Source of the DNA: a candidate division TA06 bacterium SM23_40
GTDB taxonomy: Bacteria > LJUI01 > SM1-40
Length of the DNA: 64,000 bases
NCBI GenBank assembly: GCA_001303705.1
Contig: LJUI01000010.1
Coordinates: 1-64,000 of the forward strand
Direction: 5' to 3'
A program made the position numbers and the translations under genes. Below are positions 47,218 to 57,135 of this stretch, piece after piece (within the stretch, counting starts at the first letter, position 1; each line of letters opens with the position of its first letter). A model generated the notes under the pieces. It was not told where the DNA came from, searched no databases, and worked only from the letters and a program-made list of their open reading frames with translations.

Positions 47218-47294
47218 GGCGGCGTAGCTCAGTTGGCTAGAGCGGGTGAATCATAATCACTAGGTCCGGGGTTCGAGTCCCTGCGCCGCCACCA
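47218..47294 (+). tRNA. tRNA-Met (CAT anticodon), elongator type
   Basis: A 77-nt cloverleaf with encoded CCA. Acceptor GGCGGCG/CGCCGCC, D-arm GCTC/GAGC, anticodon stem GGTGA/TCACT with loop ATCATAA, and T-arm around GGTTCGAGTCC. The first pair is G-C, so it is not the initiator. The AUCAUAA loop and acceptor favour elongator Met over the lysidine-modified Ile2 tRNA, but Ile(CAU) cannot be fully excluded by eye. Confidence 0.95.
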
Positions 47295-47302
47295 TGTAAC
47301 GG

Positions 47303-47326
47303 GATCGATCTACTGGATCGATCTTT
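47303..47326 (+). terminator. Terminator-like hairpin after tRNA-Met
   Basis: GATCGATC at 47303-47310 pairs with GATCGATC at 47316-47323 (8 bp, 5-base loop) and is followed by TTTCGCTCTT. It lies 9 bp after the tRNA CCA end. Confidence 0.6.
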
Positions 47327-47727
47327 CGCTCTTACTCAGCCAAGATCTGCGGGCGCGAGGGCACTCAGGCTGACACCAACCGGGTGTTCGCTTGCTCAGG
47401 CGGGCTCTCCTCGTCCAGGGGCAGGCATCCGACGGGTTTGCCACCTCCGGAGCGCCTTTCCGCTCGCGGGGGCGGGCTCGCACCCTGGGGTCTCGCCCTT
47501 CCGGCGTCGCTTCTGGGCGCAGGGGCTGGTCTTTGTCGGGTTCCTGCCCTCCCGGTGGGGTTCCTGCCCCTCGGGTTCACACGTCCTGCCGGGCGGCGGG
47601 GTCTCTCCGGACGGGCCAGGTTTCCCCTTGCCCAAGCTCCGCCGTGGTGATATATTCGATGGTAGAGAGGTGTGGCCGCTGCTGGGAAGGGGTGCATGCT
47701 GTCCACACCATCACCGAGGAGGATATC
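47327..47727. other. GC-rich gap between tRNA-Met and tilS
   Basis: About 400 bp, strongly G/C-biased and pyrimidine-rich on the plus strand, with short internal direct repeats (GGTTCCTGCCC occurs twice near 47547-47575). Open frames here run into tilS but lie largely upstream of the predicted transcription start, so I do not treat them as coding. The tilS promoter is at 47628-47656. Confidence 0.5.
47628..47656 (+). promoter_or_regulatory. tilS operon promoter, TTGCCC-17-TATATT
   Basis: TTGCCC at 47628-47633, 17-bp spacer and TATATT at 47651-47656. A start near 47663 rules out the in-frame ATG at 47659 and supports translation from the GTG at 47728. Confidence 0.6.
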
Positions 47728-49143
47728 GTGCCTTTTGTCAGTCAGGTCAGAGGGACGATTGCGAAACACAGCATGTTCGGCCGCGGGGATACGGTCGTCG
47801 TGGGGGTCTCCGGGGGCGTCGATTCCATGGCTCTCCTCCACGTTCTCGTGGAGTTGCGGGATGAGTACGCCCTTCAGCTTCACGTGGCACACCTCAACCA
47901 CGGCTTCCGGGGCGAGGAGGCAGACGCGGATGCGGCGTTGGTCGAAGCTGCGGCGGGAGACCTGCGCATTCCTGCGACTGTGCAGAAGTTCGATGTCCCG
48001 GGATTTGCCAGCAGGATGCGGCTGGGCGCTCAGGAGGCGGCGCGGAACGCCAGGTATGAGTTCCTCGAAGGAGTGGCCTCGCGCATCGGAGCGGACAAAG
48101 TAGCCACCGGCCACACCGCGAGCGACCAGGCCGAGACGGTCCTCATCAACCTGCTCCGTGGGTCGGGCGCACTGGGGCTAGGGGGGATTCCACCGGTGCG
48201 TGGTCGTGTCGTCCGTCCCCTTATCGAGGTGACAAAAGACGAGGTGTGGGAATTCGCCAGGCGAGGAGGAATCGCCTGCCGGGAGGATTCATCGAACGCT
48301 AAGTCCGTTTACCTCCGGAATCTGATCAGATCTCGTTTGCTTCCCCTCCTTGCGGCAGAATTCAACCCCCAAATCGTTTCCGTGCTGGCCAGGACGGCTG
48401 AACTGCTCCGCGAGGACGAGCGACACCTTCAGAACGATAGTGAAGCCGCCCTCCAGAAAGTGGTCGTTTCGGTCGAGCCGGGGGAGAAAATTGCTGTTGA
48501 TCTGGGCGCACTGCTCAGCTATGATATTTCATTGCGGCGTCGGATCCTGCGCGAACTGGTCATCATGTTCCGCGGGGATCCACGTGGGCCGAGTTTCGAG
48601 GAGATCGAGAATCTCATGCGGCTAACCCGGCGGCCGGGCGGGTCGGCCCGTCTCGACCTGGGGTCGGGGATGTACGCCGAGAGACTATATGGTCGGCTTC
48701 TGCTGACCCGGCAGGCCGATCCCATGCCGACCGGGGCCGTCCTCGAGGCGCTCGAGATTCCAGGCGTGACCAGGGTTGCGCCTCTCGGCTTGACTGTCGA
48801 GGCCAGGGTCTTTGGGCGATCCGGTCTGCCCGATGACCTTCGCAAGACACGATCGTCTATGGCGTACTTCGACCACGAACAGATCGTCTCTCCGGTCGTC
48901 GTCCGTGTCCGCTCGCCCGGAGACACATTCCAACCGATGGGGATGCCGGGCTCGCGAAAGCTGAAGCGGGTGTTCATCGACGACAAGATCCCGCGGGCGA
49001 CGCGCGATCAGATTCCACTGCTCGCTGATGCCAGAGGTGTCTTCTGGATCGTGGGCCACAGGATCTCCGAGCGGGTGAAGGTGAATCCCGACACCCGCGA
49101 GGTGCTGTGGGTCAAAGTCCTCGAAGACGCGGCGGTCCAGTGA
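47728..49143 (+). CDS. tilS: tRNA(Ile)-lysidine synthase
   Basis: A 471-residue PP-loop ATPase that converts C34 of tRNA-Ile(CAU) to lysidine. The P-loop is SGGVDSMALLHVL (about 28-40), then NHGFRGEEADAD, ATGHTASDQAETVL and LRNLIRSRLLPLL. A substrate-binding middle domain and the C-terminal TilS domain (GMPGSRKLKRVFIDDKIP) follow. The GTG at 47728 has AGGAGG five bases upstream. It is first in a probable operon with hpt and ftsH, a very common arrangement. Confidence 0.95.
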   Translation: MPFVSQVRGTIAKHSMFGRGDTVVVGVSGGVDSMALLHVLVELRDEYALQLHVAHLNHGFRGEEADADAALVEAAAGDLRIPATVQKFDVPGFASRMRLGAQEAARNARYEFLEGVASRIGADKVATGHTASDQAETVLINLLRGSGALGLGGIPPVRGRVVRPLIEVTKDEVWEFARRGGIACREDSSNAKSVYLRNLIRSRLLPLLAAEFNPQIVSVLARTAELLREDERHLQNDSEAALQKVVVSVEPGEKIAVDLGALLSYDISLRRRILRELVIMFRGDPRGPSFEEIENLMRLTRRPGGSARLDLGSGMYAERLYGRLLLTRQADPMPTGAVLEALEIPGVTRVAPLGLTVEARVFGRSGLPDDLRKTRSSMAYFDHEQIVSPVVVRVRSPGDTFQPMGMPGSRKLKRVFIDDKIPRATRDQIPLLADARGVFWIVGHRISERVKVNPDTREVLWVKVLEDAAVQ

Positions 49144-49208
49144 TCTCGGCGAGGTCCTGTCGGTCTGCTCATAGGTGATGAGATTCGCATTGGGGGGGGA
49201 ACGCGACG

Positions 49209-49799
49209 GTGCGAACCATCGTCTCACAAGAGGCCATACAGGAGAAGGTGCAGAAGCTGGGGCGGAGGATATCGAGCGACTATAGGGACAAGAATCCGGT
49301 GCTCGTGACGATCCTCAAGGGCGGGGTCATCTTCCTTGCGGATCTCATCAGGCACATCTCGATTCCCGTACAGCTCGACTTCATGGCACTCTCCAGCTAT
49401 GGAGGTTCGACCGAGTCTTCAGGAGTCGTGCGCATCCTCCAGGATTTGAGCACCAATATCTCGGGACGGCACGTCATCGTCATTGAGGATATTGTTGATA
49501 CCGGTCTTACTCTCAACTACATTCTCGAGAATCTCAAGACGCGCCATCCTGCCTCACTGAAGGTGTGTGCCCTCCTCGATAAGCGGCGGCGTCACAGATT
49601 GAGCATCGCCGTTGACTACCTGGGCTTCGTCATTCCCGACGTCTTTGTTGTTGGGTACGGTCTTGATCTGGGAGAGCATCACCGGAACATTCCTTATGTA
49701 GTAGCCGTCGACGGTGGTGAGGAAGAGGTCGCGGAGTTGAACGGCGGTGACTGGAGCAGCCATTATGGGTCGTCTGAGTCGACTACTCGGGGAACGTAG
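49209..49799 (+). CDS. hpt: Hypoxanthine phosphoribosyltransferase
   Basis: A 196-residue purine-salvage enzyme making IMP (and usually GMP) from hypoxanthine or guanine and PRPP. It has the PRPP-binding motif [12 protein letters not shown] at about 94-105, the substrate loop [15 protein letters not shown] and [18 protein letters not shown] near the C-terminus. The GTG at 49209 follows a G-rich ribosome-binding site. The last 35 bp overlap ftsH. A short polar tail extends past the usual end because of this overlap. Confidence 0.95.
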   Translation: MRTIVSQEAIQEKVQKLGRRISSDYRDKNPVLVTILKGGVIFLADLIRHISIPVQLDFMALSSYGGSTESSGVVRILQDLSTNISGRHVIVIEDIVDTGLTLNYILENLKTRHPASLKVCALLDKRRRHRLSIAVDYLGFVIPDVFVVGYGLDLGEHHRNIPYVVAVDGGEEEVAELNGGDWSSHYGSSESTTRGT

Positions 49800-51873
49800 C
49801 AAGGGCGTTCTTCCTCTGCGCACTGCAGACAAAGGGCCCGGGCGGGAGAGGCCCGGCGGGGAGAGAGGGAGACGCCCGGGGCCGCCTGGTTCTGATCGGC
49901 CCCCACCTACGAGCCAGTTCAGGAGGACATCGAGGACGCTTCTCTTCTGGGCGCTCCTCATTCTGGTGCCCCTCACGCTGATCGGGCTCATCAGCTCGAG
50001 GAGGATGCAGGATCAGGAGATATCGTACACGCGGTTCAGGGAAGAGTTGGAGAGGACGAATATCGAGAAGGTGACGATCGTCGAGCGTGAGGCCAAAGGC
50101 ATGCTCAAGCAGCCTGGCGAACTGGTCCTCGACGATCGCGTCGTGACGTTCACGAAGTTCAAGACCTACATTCCGTTCGACGATCCAGATCTCGCCAATG
50201 AGCTCGTTGCTCAGGATGTCGACGTCAGTGCGAAGCCGGCCATTAACTGGATACAGATGGTCTGGACCTATCTCCCCTGGATAGCGCTCCTCGCCATCTG
50301 GTTCTTTTTCATCAGGCAGATGCAGTCCGGCCCGAACCGGGCATTCACTTTCGGGAAGAGTCGTGCCCGGGTGTACGGAGAAGATCGGCCGAGTGTTACA
50401 TTCAAGGACGTCGCGGGGGCAGAGGAGGCGAAACAGGAACTCAGGGAAGTAATCGACTTTCTCAAGTCGCCGCGCAAATACGAACGGCTGGGGGGAAAGA
50501 TACCGAAGGGAGTGCTTCTGCTGGGTCCCCCTGGGACCGGCAAGACCCTCCTCGCCCGCGCAGTTGCCGGCGAAGCCAGAGTGCCGTTCTTCTTCATCAG
50601 CGGGTCGGGGTTCGTGGAGATGTTCGTGGGTGTGGGCGCATCGAGGGTGCGGGATATGTTTGAGCAGGCGAAGCGGAACAAGCCCTCGATTATCTTCATC
50701 GATGAGATCGATGCGGTGGGTCGACAGCGCGGAGCGGGGTTGGGAGGCGGCCATGACGAGCGGGAACAGACTCTCAATCAGCTCCTCGCCGAGATGGATG
50801 GCTTCGAATCGGATGAGCATGTCATCCTGCTTGCCGCCACGAACCGTCCCGACGTTCTGGATCCGGCACTGCTGCGGCCGGGCAGATTCGATCGCCAGGT
50901 GGTTGTGGATCGGCCCGACGTGAAGGAGCGCGAGGGTATCCTCAAGGTCCATACGCGCAAGATCCCTCTCGCGGAGGATGTTGATCTGGCATTGCTGGCC
51001 CGCGGCACGCCTGGCTTCTCCGGCGCGGACATTGCCAACATGGTTAATGAGGCGGCCCTTCTGGCCGCGCGGCTCAACCGCAATAAGGTGGCCCGCGCGG
51101 ACTTCGAGAACGCGAAGGATAAAATCCTCCTCGGTGTGGAGAGACGGAGTCTCCTGATAAGCGAGGAGGAGAAGAAGAGTACGGCATATCATGAGTCCGG
51201 CCACGTTCTCGTCTCAAGGATGATCCCGGGAACAGATCCCATTCACAAAGTGACGATCATTCCACGCGGGCGTGCGCTCGGTGTGACGCAGCCGCTGCCG
51301 ATCGATGAGCGGCGAACGTACTCCAAGGAATACTGTCTCAATCTGCTGGCCTTCCTTCTCGGTGGGCGTGCGGCCGAGATGGCGATCATGGGTCAGCTCA
51401 CCACCGGGTCGGGTGACGATATTGAGAAGGCGACTGAACTTGCACGCAAGATGGTCTGTGATTGGGGGATGAGCGAGGAACTCGGTCCGTTGACGTTTGG
51501 CAAGAAGGAAGAAGAGATATTCCTCGGTCGGGAGATCGTCCAACATCGCGACTATAGCGAGCAGACGGCTGTGCTCATTGACAAAGAGGTGAGGCGGATC
51601 GTCGAGACCCAGCAGAAGCGGGCGGAGCAGATCGTGCGCGACAATATCGAGAGGCTCCACCGTCTGGCTGAGGCACTGCTCGAGCGTGAGATTCTTGACG
51701 GGGCTGAGATCGATGCCGTGCTGGAGGGCAGGCCAATCGAGGCAAGGGTGGATGTGGCTCAGGCTGAATCTGAGGCAGTACAGACCGATGCGGGGCGCGA
51801 GCAGGTTGCAGAAGAGAAGGACCGAAAGGGCATCCTTCCGGGGAGAATGGAGGAGGCGCCGAGCGGGGCGTGA
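49765..51873 (+). CDS. ftsH: ATP-dependent zinc metalloprotease FtsH
   Basis: A 702-residue membrane AAA protease. It has a Pro/Arg-rich cytosolic N-tail, TM1 at about 58-76, a periplasmic domain and TM2 at about 170-190. The AAA domain carries Walker A GPPGTGKT, the pore loop [12 protein letters not shown], Walker [11 protein letters not shown] and the second region of homology [19 protein letters not shown]. The M41 protease has zinc site HESGH. It degrades misfolded membrane proteins and short-lived regulators. The N-tail (about 50 residues before TM1) is longer than in E. coli. The ATG at 49765 (GGAG upstream) is preferred; a GTG at 49747 is possible. Confidence 0.96.
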   Translation: MGRLSRLLGERSKGVLPLRTADKGPGRERPGGERGRRPGPPGSDRPPPTSQFRRTSRTLLFWALLILVPLTLIGLISSRRMQDQEISYTRFREELERTNIEKVTIVEREAKGMLKQPGELVLDDRVVTFTKFKTYIPFDDPDLANELVAQDVDVSAKPAINWIQMVWTYLPWIALLAIWFFFIRQMQSGPNRAFTFGKSRARVYGEDRPSVTFKDVAGAEEAKQELREVIDFLKSPRKYERLGGKIPKGVLLLGPPGTGKTLLARAVAGEARVPFFFISGSGFVEMFVGVGASRVRDMFEQAKRNKPSIIFIDEIDAVGRQRGAGLGGGHDEREQTLNQLLAEMDGFESDEHVILLAATNRPDVLDPALLRPGRFDRQVVVDRPDVKEREGILKVHTRKIPLAEDVDLALLARGTPGFSGADIANMVNEAALLAARLNRNKVARADFENAKDKILLGVERRSLLISEEEKKSTAYHESGHVLVSRMIPGTDPIHKVTIIPRGRALGVTQPLPIDERRTYSKEYCLNLLAFLLGGRAAEMAIMGQLTTGSGDDIEKATELARKMVCDWGMSEELGPLTFGKKEEEIFLGREIVQHRDYSEQTAVLIDKEVRRIVETQQKRAEQIVRDNIERLHRLAEALLEREILDGAEIDAVLEGRPIEARVDVAQAESEAVQTDAGREQVAEEKDRKGILPGRMEEAPSGA

Positions 51874-51927
51874 GGGTGCAGTCTTTTTGAGGGTCATCGC
51901 TCAGTCTCTGGGCGGGTATCGGGGCGG

Positions 51928-52494
51928 ATGATGATCGACAAGGCAAAGGTGGAGCGTGCCGTACAGCTGTTCCTCGAGGGCATTGGGGAGGATGTGAATC
52001 GCGACGGGTTGCGCGGTACTCCTGCCCGCGTGGCCGAGGCGTGCACCGAGATATTCAAAGGTGTCGGCCTCGATCCGACTACAGCGATGGAATTCTGTTC
52101 CGCCCCCAACCAGGATGAAATGATCCTCGTCCGCGACATCCCCTTCTACTCCATCTGCGAACACCACCTATTGCCATTCTTTGGCAAGGCACATGTTGCC
52201 TATATTCCCAACGAGGATAGAATTGCGGGTTTTTCGAGTCTGGTCCGGGTCATCGAGACGATGGCGAAGCGTCCTCAGATGCAAGAGAGGTTGACGACTG
52301 AGATCGCGGATACACTTGTCGCCTCTCTGGAGCCGAAAGGGATCGTGGTCGTTATCGAGGCCGAACACATGTGTCTGACGATGCGTGGAGTGAAGAAGCC
52401 GGGTTCTCTCACGGTCACTTCTGCCATGCGGGGCATCATGCGGAAGGAGGCGACAAGGGCGGAGGCGTTTGCTCTGATTAAAGGGAGACGATGA
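51928..52494 (+). CDS. folE: GTP cyclohydrolase I
   Basis: A 188-residue enzyme for the first step of tetrahydrofolate synthesis (GTP to dihydroneopterin triphosphate). Zinc ligands lie in SICEHHLLPF (Cys and His) and HMCLTMRGV (Cys); GTP-binding motifs include HVAYIPNEDRIAGFSSLVR. It overlaps folP by 4 bp, so folate genes are translationally coupled. Whether ftsH and folE share one message across the 54-bp gap is likely but not proven. Confidence 0.96.
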   Translation: MMIDKAKVERAVQLFLEGIGEDVNRDGLRGTPARVAEACTEIFKGVGLDPTTAMEFCSAPNQDEMILVRDIPFYSICEHHLLPFFGKAHVAYIPNEDRIAGFSSLVRVIETMAKRPQMQERLTTEIADTLVASLEPKGIVVVIEAEHMCLTMRGVKKPGSLTVTSAMRGIMRKEATRAEAFALIKGRR

Positions 52495-53387
52495 GAGGGA
52501 AACCTGGTATGCTTGAGCTCGACTGCCGGGGCGAACAGATTGATCTCTCCTCACGTACCCACGTGATGGGGGTGATCAATGTGACCCCGGATTCTTTCTC
52601 CGATGGTGGGCGATTTTTCGATCCCGGTTTGGCCGTAGCTCACGGGATCGCGATGGTAGCCGAGGGGGCGGACTTCCTCGATGTGGGAGGTGAGTCGACG
52701 AGGCCAGGGTCTGATCCGGTGACGCTCGAGGAGGAACTTCGCCGGGTTCTGCCTGTGGTCGAGAGGCTGGCAAGAGAGGTTGATGTCCCGGTCTCGGTCG
52801 ACACGTACAAGGCCGCCGTTGCAGAGCGGGCTCTCGATGCCGGAGCCGCGATGGTGAACGACATCAGCGCACTTTCGTTCGATCTGCGAATGGCGGCTGT
52901 GGTGGGGGAGTCGGGGGCTGCAGTCGTTCTCATGCATATCAAGGGGACCCCCAAGGATATGCAGAACGATCCCAACTACGATGATGTTGTAGGCGAAATA
53001 TCAGAATATCTGGAAAGGGCAATCGAGCGAGGGGAGGAACACGGGATCAGGCGAGATCAGATCATTGTCGACCCTGGCATTGGCTTCGGCAAACGCCAGG
53101 AGGACAATCTTGTTATTCTGTCAAGGCTCCGTGAGTTCACTTCACTCGCCAAGCCGATACTCGTTGGACCATCACGCAAGTCGTTCATCGGTCGGATCCT
53201 TGATCTTCCGGTCGAGGAGCGACTGGAAGGGACATCGGCAGCCATTGCCTGCGCGATTCTTAACGGCGCCAACATCGTCCGTGTGCACGATGTGCGGGAG
53301 ATGGTACGCGTAGCGCGAGTCGCCGATGCCATCGCTGGGAGTTCACAGCGTTCTCACCCAATAGGACAACCTCAGCACGCCCGATGA
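52491..53387 (+). CDS. folP: Dihydropteroate synthase
   Basis: A 298-residue TIM-barrel enzyme joining p-aminobenzoate to the pterin, the sulfonamide target. Signature blocks: VINVTPDSFSDGG, DVGGESTRPGSDPV, VNDISAL, LMHIKGTPKDMQ, DPGIGFGK, GPSRKSFIGR and the C-terminal RVHDV. Its start overlaps folE (ATGA) and its stop overlaps cdaA (ATGA). Confidence 0.96.
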   Translation: MRGKPGMLELDCRGEQIDLSSRTHVMGVINVTPDSFSDGGRFFDPGLAVAHGIAMVAEGADFLDVGGESTRPGSDPVTLEEELRRVLPVVERLAREVDVPVSVDTYKAAVAERALDAGAAMVNDISALSFDLRMAAVVGESGAAVVLMHIKGTPKDMQNDPNYDDVVGEISEYLERAIERGEEHGIRRDQIIVDPGIGFGKRQEDNLVILSRLREFTSLAKPILVGPSRKSFIGRILDLPVEERLEGTSAAIACAILNGANIVRVHDVREMVRVARVADAIAGSSQRSHPIGQPQHAR

Positions 53388-54145
53388 TCTCAAGCGTCAT
53401 CCACATTGCCCTCGCCATTCTCGATATCGTCATCGTTGCATTCATCGCCTATCAGCTACTGCTCCTCATCAGAGGCTCAAGGGCGACGGAGATGCTTGTA
53501 GGGTTGCTGGTTATCGTTGTGGTATCTCTTGTGGCCTACTGGTGGGACCTCGGGGGGACGAAATGGATAATCTCCACACTGAAGGCAGTGTGGGTCGTTG
53601 CTTTCGTGATTCTGTTCCAGCCCGAGCTGCGCCGGGCCCTGGCTCAGCTGGGGAGGAACAGACTTGTGCGGGCGTTTCTACGGATCGAGCAGAGCGAGGT
53701 GGTGGACGAGATCATCGGTGGTGTTGAAGGTCTAGTCGACAAGAAGATCGGGGGGTTGATTGCGATCGAGCGGAGGACAGGTCTCAAGGAATACATCGAG
53801 ACCGGAGTTCTGGTCGAGGCACGTGTGTCGGCAGATCTGATAACCACCATTTTCATGCCTCACTCCCCGCTCCACGACGGGGCTGTTGTGATCCATGGCG
53901 ATTCGATCGTTGCCGCTGGCTGCATCCTTCCGTTGAGCGAAGATACCAGCCTTGAGCGCGAACTCGGGACCCGTCACCGTGCGGCCCTCGGGCTGAGCGA
54001 GGAGACGGATGCCGTGTGCGTAGTGATTTCGGAGGAGACGCAGAAGGTCTCGTTTGCCTCGCGGGGGAAGCTCGTCTGGGCAGTCGATTCCCCTTCTCTG
54101 CGAAAGAACTTGCTGAAGGCACTGGGTCGAGACGGAGGGGTGTAG
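53384..54145 (+). CDS. cdaA: Diadenylate cyclase CdaA
   Basis: A 253-residue membrane c-di-AMP synthase. Three N-terminal transmembrane helices (about 8-27, 37-55 and 64-82) precede the DAC domain with the catalytic DGA motif (SPLHDGAVVI) and the RHR motif (GTRHRAALGL). C-di-AMP controls potassium and osmolyte uptake and cell-wall homeostasis in other bacteria. The position after folP recurs in many genomes; the usual regulator gene cdaR does not follow here, a GT117 gene does. Confidence 0.95.
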   Translation: MISSVIHIALAILDIVIVAFIAYQLLLLIRGSRATEMLVGLLVIVVVSLVAYWWDLGGTKWIISTLKAVWVVAFVILFQPELRRALAQLGRNRLVRAFLRIEQSEVVDEIIGGVEGLVDKKIGGLIAIERRTGLKEYIETGVLVEARVSADLITTIFMPHSPLHDGAVVIHGDSIVAAGCILPLSEDTSLERELGTRHRAALGLSEETDAVCVVISEETQKVSFASRGKLVWAVDSPSLRKNLLKALGRDGGV

Positions 54146-54172
54146 AGAGCACTCAATCGGCGGAGGAGATAG

Positions 54173-57028
54173 ATGGAGGGAAGCAGGAGAGAGACGCTGA
54201 TCGGTTTCTTCATCGTACTGGTTGTAGTCTTCGGGGTATATGTGGCGACGCTTCCGCCTACGGTCTCTTTCTGGGACTGTGGGGAATTCATCGCTGTCTC
54301 CTACATTCTGGGAGTGCCCCATCCTCCCGGGTCTCCCCTGTACGTCCTGGTGGGCAGAGTCGTAGCGATCCTGCTCTCGATGTTTGATGAGGTTGCGTTT
54401 CGGCTAAACCTCTTCTCTGCCATATCGGGGGCGCTCGCCTGCGCGCTGCTGTTTGTCCTGATCGTCAAGGTGGTGCGGGAGTGGCATGGCAAGCTGCTGA
54501 AACTCGAAGAGAGACTGATACTGTACGCTGCTGCTGCAGCCGCTTCGTTCATGATAGCGTTCTCGTCTACCTTCTGGGACAACTCGATCGAGGCAGAGGT
54601 CTACTCCCCGGTGGCCGTCATCATGCTGATCGTGACGCTGCTCGCGCTCATCTGGCAGGATAGGGTGCGGGAGGCGGGGAGCAAGAAGTTGCTCATCGTG
54701 TCAGTCTATCTCCTGTCGCTCAGCATCGGGATCCACCTCTCAGCTATGCTCGTCGCTCTTCCCCTTATGATATTTGTCGTGATCTGGAATCGCGATTCGG
54801 TGTTCGACAAGCGATTCGTTCCTGCTATTCTCGCTCTGGTGTCGATCTGGGGAGTAGTGCGGCTCTCGGAGGCATGGACCGGAACCACAGCCTTCATAAT
54901 CGGCGCGGTTCTCGCCGGTCTGGCGCTCTACGTTGCATGGGAGAGGACCTGGAAGGTTGACCATCCCGCAGTGCTCGGCACGATCGCTGCCCTGGCATTT
55001 TGTCTCTGGGGGCTGTGGAAGGGGGAGATAGTGCTGTTCGCGGCCGGGGTGGGTGCATTCCTCGTCTTTGCGTACTGGGGCGGGAAGCTGTACCAGGACT
55101 GGAAGGGAATAGCGGTGCTCGTCTTCGTGCTCGGGCTGACCGTACAGTTCTATCTGCTGGTGCGGGCGCACCACGATCCGGGAATCAATGAGGTCGCACC
55201 TACTACGTGGCGGGCCTTTCTCGATGTCCTCGAGCGGAAGCAGTACGAGCCATATCGGTTCTTGCCGCGAAAGACCGACAACGGGATCGGTCCGGTGGCT
55301 GCCTACGTTCAGCAGCTCCTTGTCTATTTTCAGTACTTCAAGATACAGTTCACGCCCCTCCCCATGTGGTCTAACGATCTCTCGAGAGCTGGGTCTGCTG
55401 CTGCGGCCTTTGTGAAAGCGCTGTTCGGTCTGCTCATCCTTCCTCTGGGCTTCTGGGGAGCGTGGGTGCACTACCGGAACGATCGGCGTCGTTTTCTTCT
55501 CCTCGCCCTCATCTTCTTGATTACGAGCGTCGGGCTGGTCACATATCTCAACATGAAATACTCGCCGAGCGACCCTAACCCTCTACACAATCCCGACGAG
55601 GTGCGTGAGCGTGACTACTTCTTCGCTGCTTCGTTCCTCTATTTCGGCTTTTTCGTCGGGATGGGTGCGTGGGCGGTCCTGAGGTGGTTGTGGGAGCGGA
55701 TCTCGGCGACGATCGCCGAGCGCCCGGCCGCCATCTCGCTCGGTGCGGGGATATTGCTCCTGTCGACCGTGCCCCTCCTCAGTCACTACGAGACGCACAA
55801 CCGGTCGAATAACTGGATCCCCCATGACTACGGCATGAACATGCTGGCGTCGTGCGATGAGGGAGGAGTGATCTTCACCAACGGCGACAACGACACGTTT
55901 CCGCTCTGGTTCGTCCAGGAAGTAAAGGATTTCAAGAAGAGTGTCACCGTAGCCAATCTCAGTCTATTGAATACACCATGGTACATCAAACAGTGTAAGC
56001 GGCGAGGGGTCCCGATCAGTCTCACGGATGAAGAGATCGAAAATCTGCGTCCACGGTCCATCCGCGAGGACGGAGTGTCGCTGTACCCGTTTCTCCGCGG
56101 CGGGGAGGTCTGGTATGTCGCCGAGACTCGTGAGATCTTCCGATCAGTGACGCAAGATGGGAAGACGTACTGCCAGGATCGCAGCGGGAAGCTCTGGGAG
56201 TTGACATCCCTATTGGTGAAAGATTATGCAGTCCGGGATATCATTGCGTCAAACACGGGGCTCGATCTGACGCTCGACGAGCTCTCGCTTTCGACCGAGG
56301 AGTTCCTGGACCTGGTGATGAAGGATTACGATGGCAAAATAGCCGTCTTCTTCGCAGTTACGGTTTCCCAGGATAATCTCGGTGGATTTCAACCGTACTT
56401 GAAACTCGAGGGCCTGACCTACCGGCTCGTGCCGGAGCCGGGCGAGAGCCAGATCGATGTGGAATTGACCTGGCACAACGCTCATGAGGTGTACAACTAC
56501 CGTGGGATCTTCGACGATGCCGTGTACAAAGACAAGAATACACAGAAACTTCTGTCCAACTATGCGGCAGCATTTTTCCGGCTCGGGATAACATACCGCG
56601 ATATGGGGGATTTGGATAAGGCTATCGCAGAGTTCGAAGATGGGGCCCGGTTCAACCCGCCTGATTTGACACCATTCGACTACCACCTCTCTGTTCTGTT
56701 CATCCAGACGGGGCAGTTGGAGAAGGCCGAGGAGCGACTGGTGGCGGCTATCGCGCGGACCCCGGAGCTGTCGTTCTTCCGAACCCAGCTCGGATATGTA
56801 TACCATCAGCAGGGGCGGCTCGATGAGGCTATCAGTGCATACCGGGATGCGATCCGACTCGATCCAAGGGACGCCCAGGCATATAGGAATCTCCTCACCG
56901 CCTACGAGAACAGGGGAGATACGCAGTCGGTGATTCGCGCTCTCGAGAACTGGCTGGCGAGAAATCCGCAGGATGAGGGGGCGCGGAATATGCTCAATCA
57001 GTTCCTGAGGAGAGGGGACACGTTGTAG
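54173..57028 (+). CDS. DUF2723 (GT117) membrane protein with C-terminal TPRs
   Basis: A 951-residue polytopic membrane protein. The N-terminal DUF2723 domain (about 10-180: PPTVSFWDCGEFIAVSYILG, GVPHPPGSPLYVLVGR) belongs to the GT-C glycosyltransferases, assigned as GT117 and linked to protein O-mannosylation in Bacteroidota. More helices reach to about residue 540. A soluble part follows with NGDNDTFPLW, and at least three TPRs close the protein (RLDEAISAYRDAIRLDPRDA). This layout is characteristic of the FCB group. GGAGGAG precedes the ATG. Three tandem 19-bp repeats begin over its last codons. Confidence 0.88.
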   Translation: MEGSRRETLIGFFIVLVVVFGVYVATLPPTVSFWDCGEFIAVSYILGVPHPPGSPLYVLVGRVVAILLSMFDEVAFRLNLFSAISGALACALLFVLIVKVVREWHGKLLKLEERLILYAAAAAASFMIAFSSTFWDNSIEAEVYSPVAVIMLIVTLLALIWQDRVREAGSKKLLIVSVYLLSLSIGIHLSAMLVALPLMIFVVIWNRDSVFDKRFVPAILALVSIWGVVRLSEAWTGTTAFIIGAVLAGLALYVAWERTWKVDHPAVLGTIAALAFCLWGLWKGEIVLFAAGVGAFLVFAYWGGKLYQDWKGIAVLVFVLGLTVQFYLLVRAHHDPGINEVAPTTWRAFLDVLERKQYEPYRFLPRKTDNGIGPVAAYVQQLLVYFQYFKIQFTPLPMWSNDLSRAGSAAAAFVKALFGLLILPLGFWGAWVHYRNDRRRFLLLALIFLITSVGLVTYLNMKYSPSDPNPLHNPDEVRERDYFFAASFLYFGFFVGMGAWAVLRWLWERISATIAERPAAISLGAGILLLSTVPLLSHYETHNRSNNWIPHDYGMNMLASCDEGGVIFTNGDNDTFPLWFVQEVKDFKKSVTVANLSLLNTPWYIKQCKRRGVPISLTDEEIENLRPRSIREDGVSLYPFLRGGEVWYVAETREIFRSVTQDGKTYCQDRSGKLWELTSLLVKDYAVRDIIASNTGLDLTLDELSLSTEEFLDLVMKDYDGKIAVFFAVTVSQDNLGGFQPYLKLEGLTYRLVPEPGESQIDVELTWHNAHEVYNYRGIFDDAVYKDKNTQKLLSNYAAAFFRLGITYRDMGDLDKAIAEFEDGARFNPPDLTPFDYHLSVLFIQTGQLEKAEERLVAAIARTPELSFFRTQLGYVYHQQGRLDEAISAYRDAIRLDPRDAQAYRNLLTAYENRGDTQSVIRALENWLARNPQDEGARNMLNQFLRRGDTL

Positions 57029-57064
57029 GAGAGGGGACACCTTGTAGGAGAGGCGGCACGATGT
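57008..57064 (+). repeat. Three tandem 19-bp repeats across a stop codon
   Basis: Units AGGAGAGGGGACACGTTGT (57008-57026), then copies with one change (57027-57045) and four changes (57046-57064). The first unit encodes the last residues RRGDTL of the GT117 protein and the stop overlaps the second unit. The duplications lie downstream of the reading frame. Confidence 0.85.
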
Positions 57065-57135
57065 AGGCGCGGGCTGAGATTCGGTCAACTCTGCCGGCGG
57101 AGAAGAGGGGGAGTTCGGCGAGAAGATGGAGAGGC

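Noticed and set aside
47330-47650. RNase P RNA in the GC-rich gap after the tRNA
   Set aside because: Neither strand carries the conserved GAGGAAAGUCC or ACAGAA-type blocks.
47392-47727. N-terminal extension of tilS by about 112 codons
   Set aside because: It lies mostly upstream of the predicted promoter, is low-complexity, and the GTG at 47728 has an ideal ribosome-binding site and the normal family N-terminus.
49783-51204. Minus-strand open frame of 473 codons opposite ftsH
   Set aside because: Complete antisense overlap with FtsH, which has all catalytic motifs.
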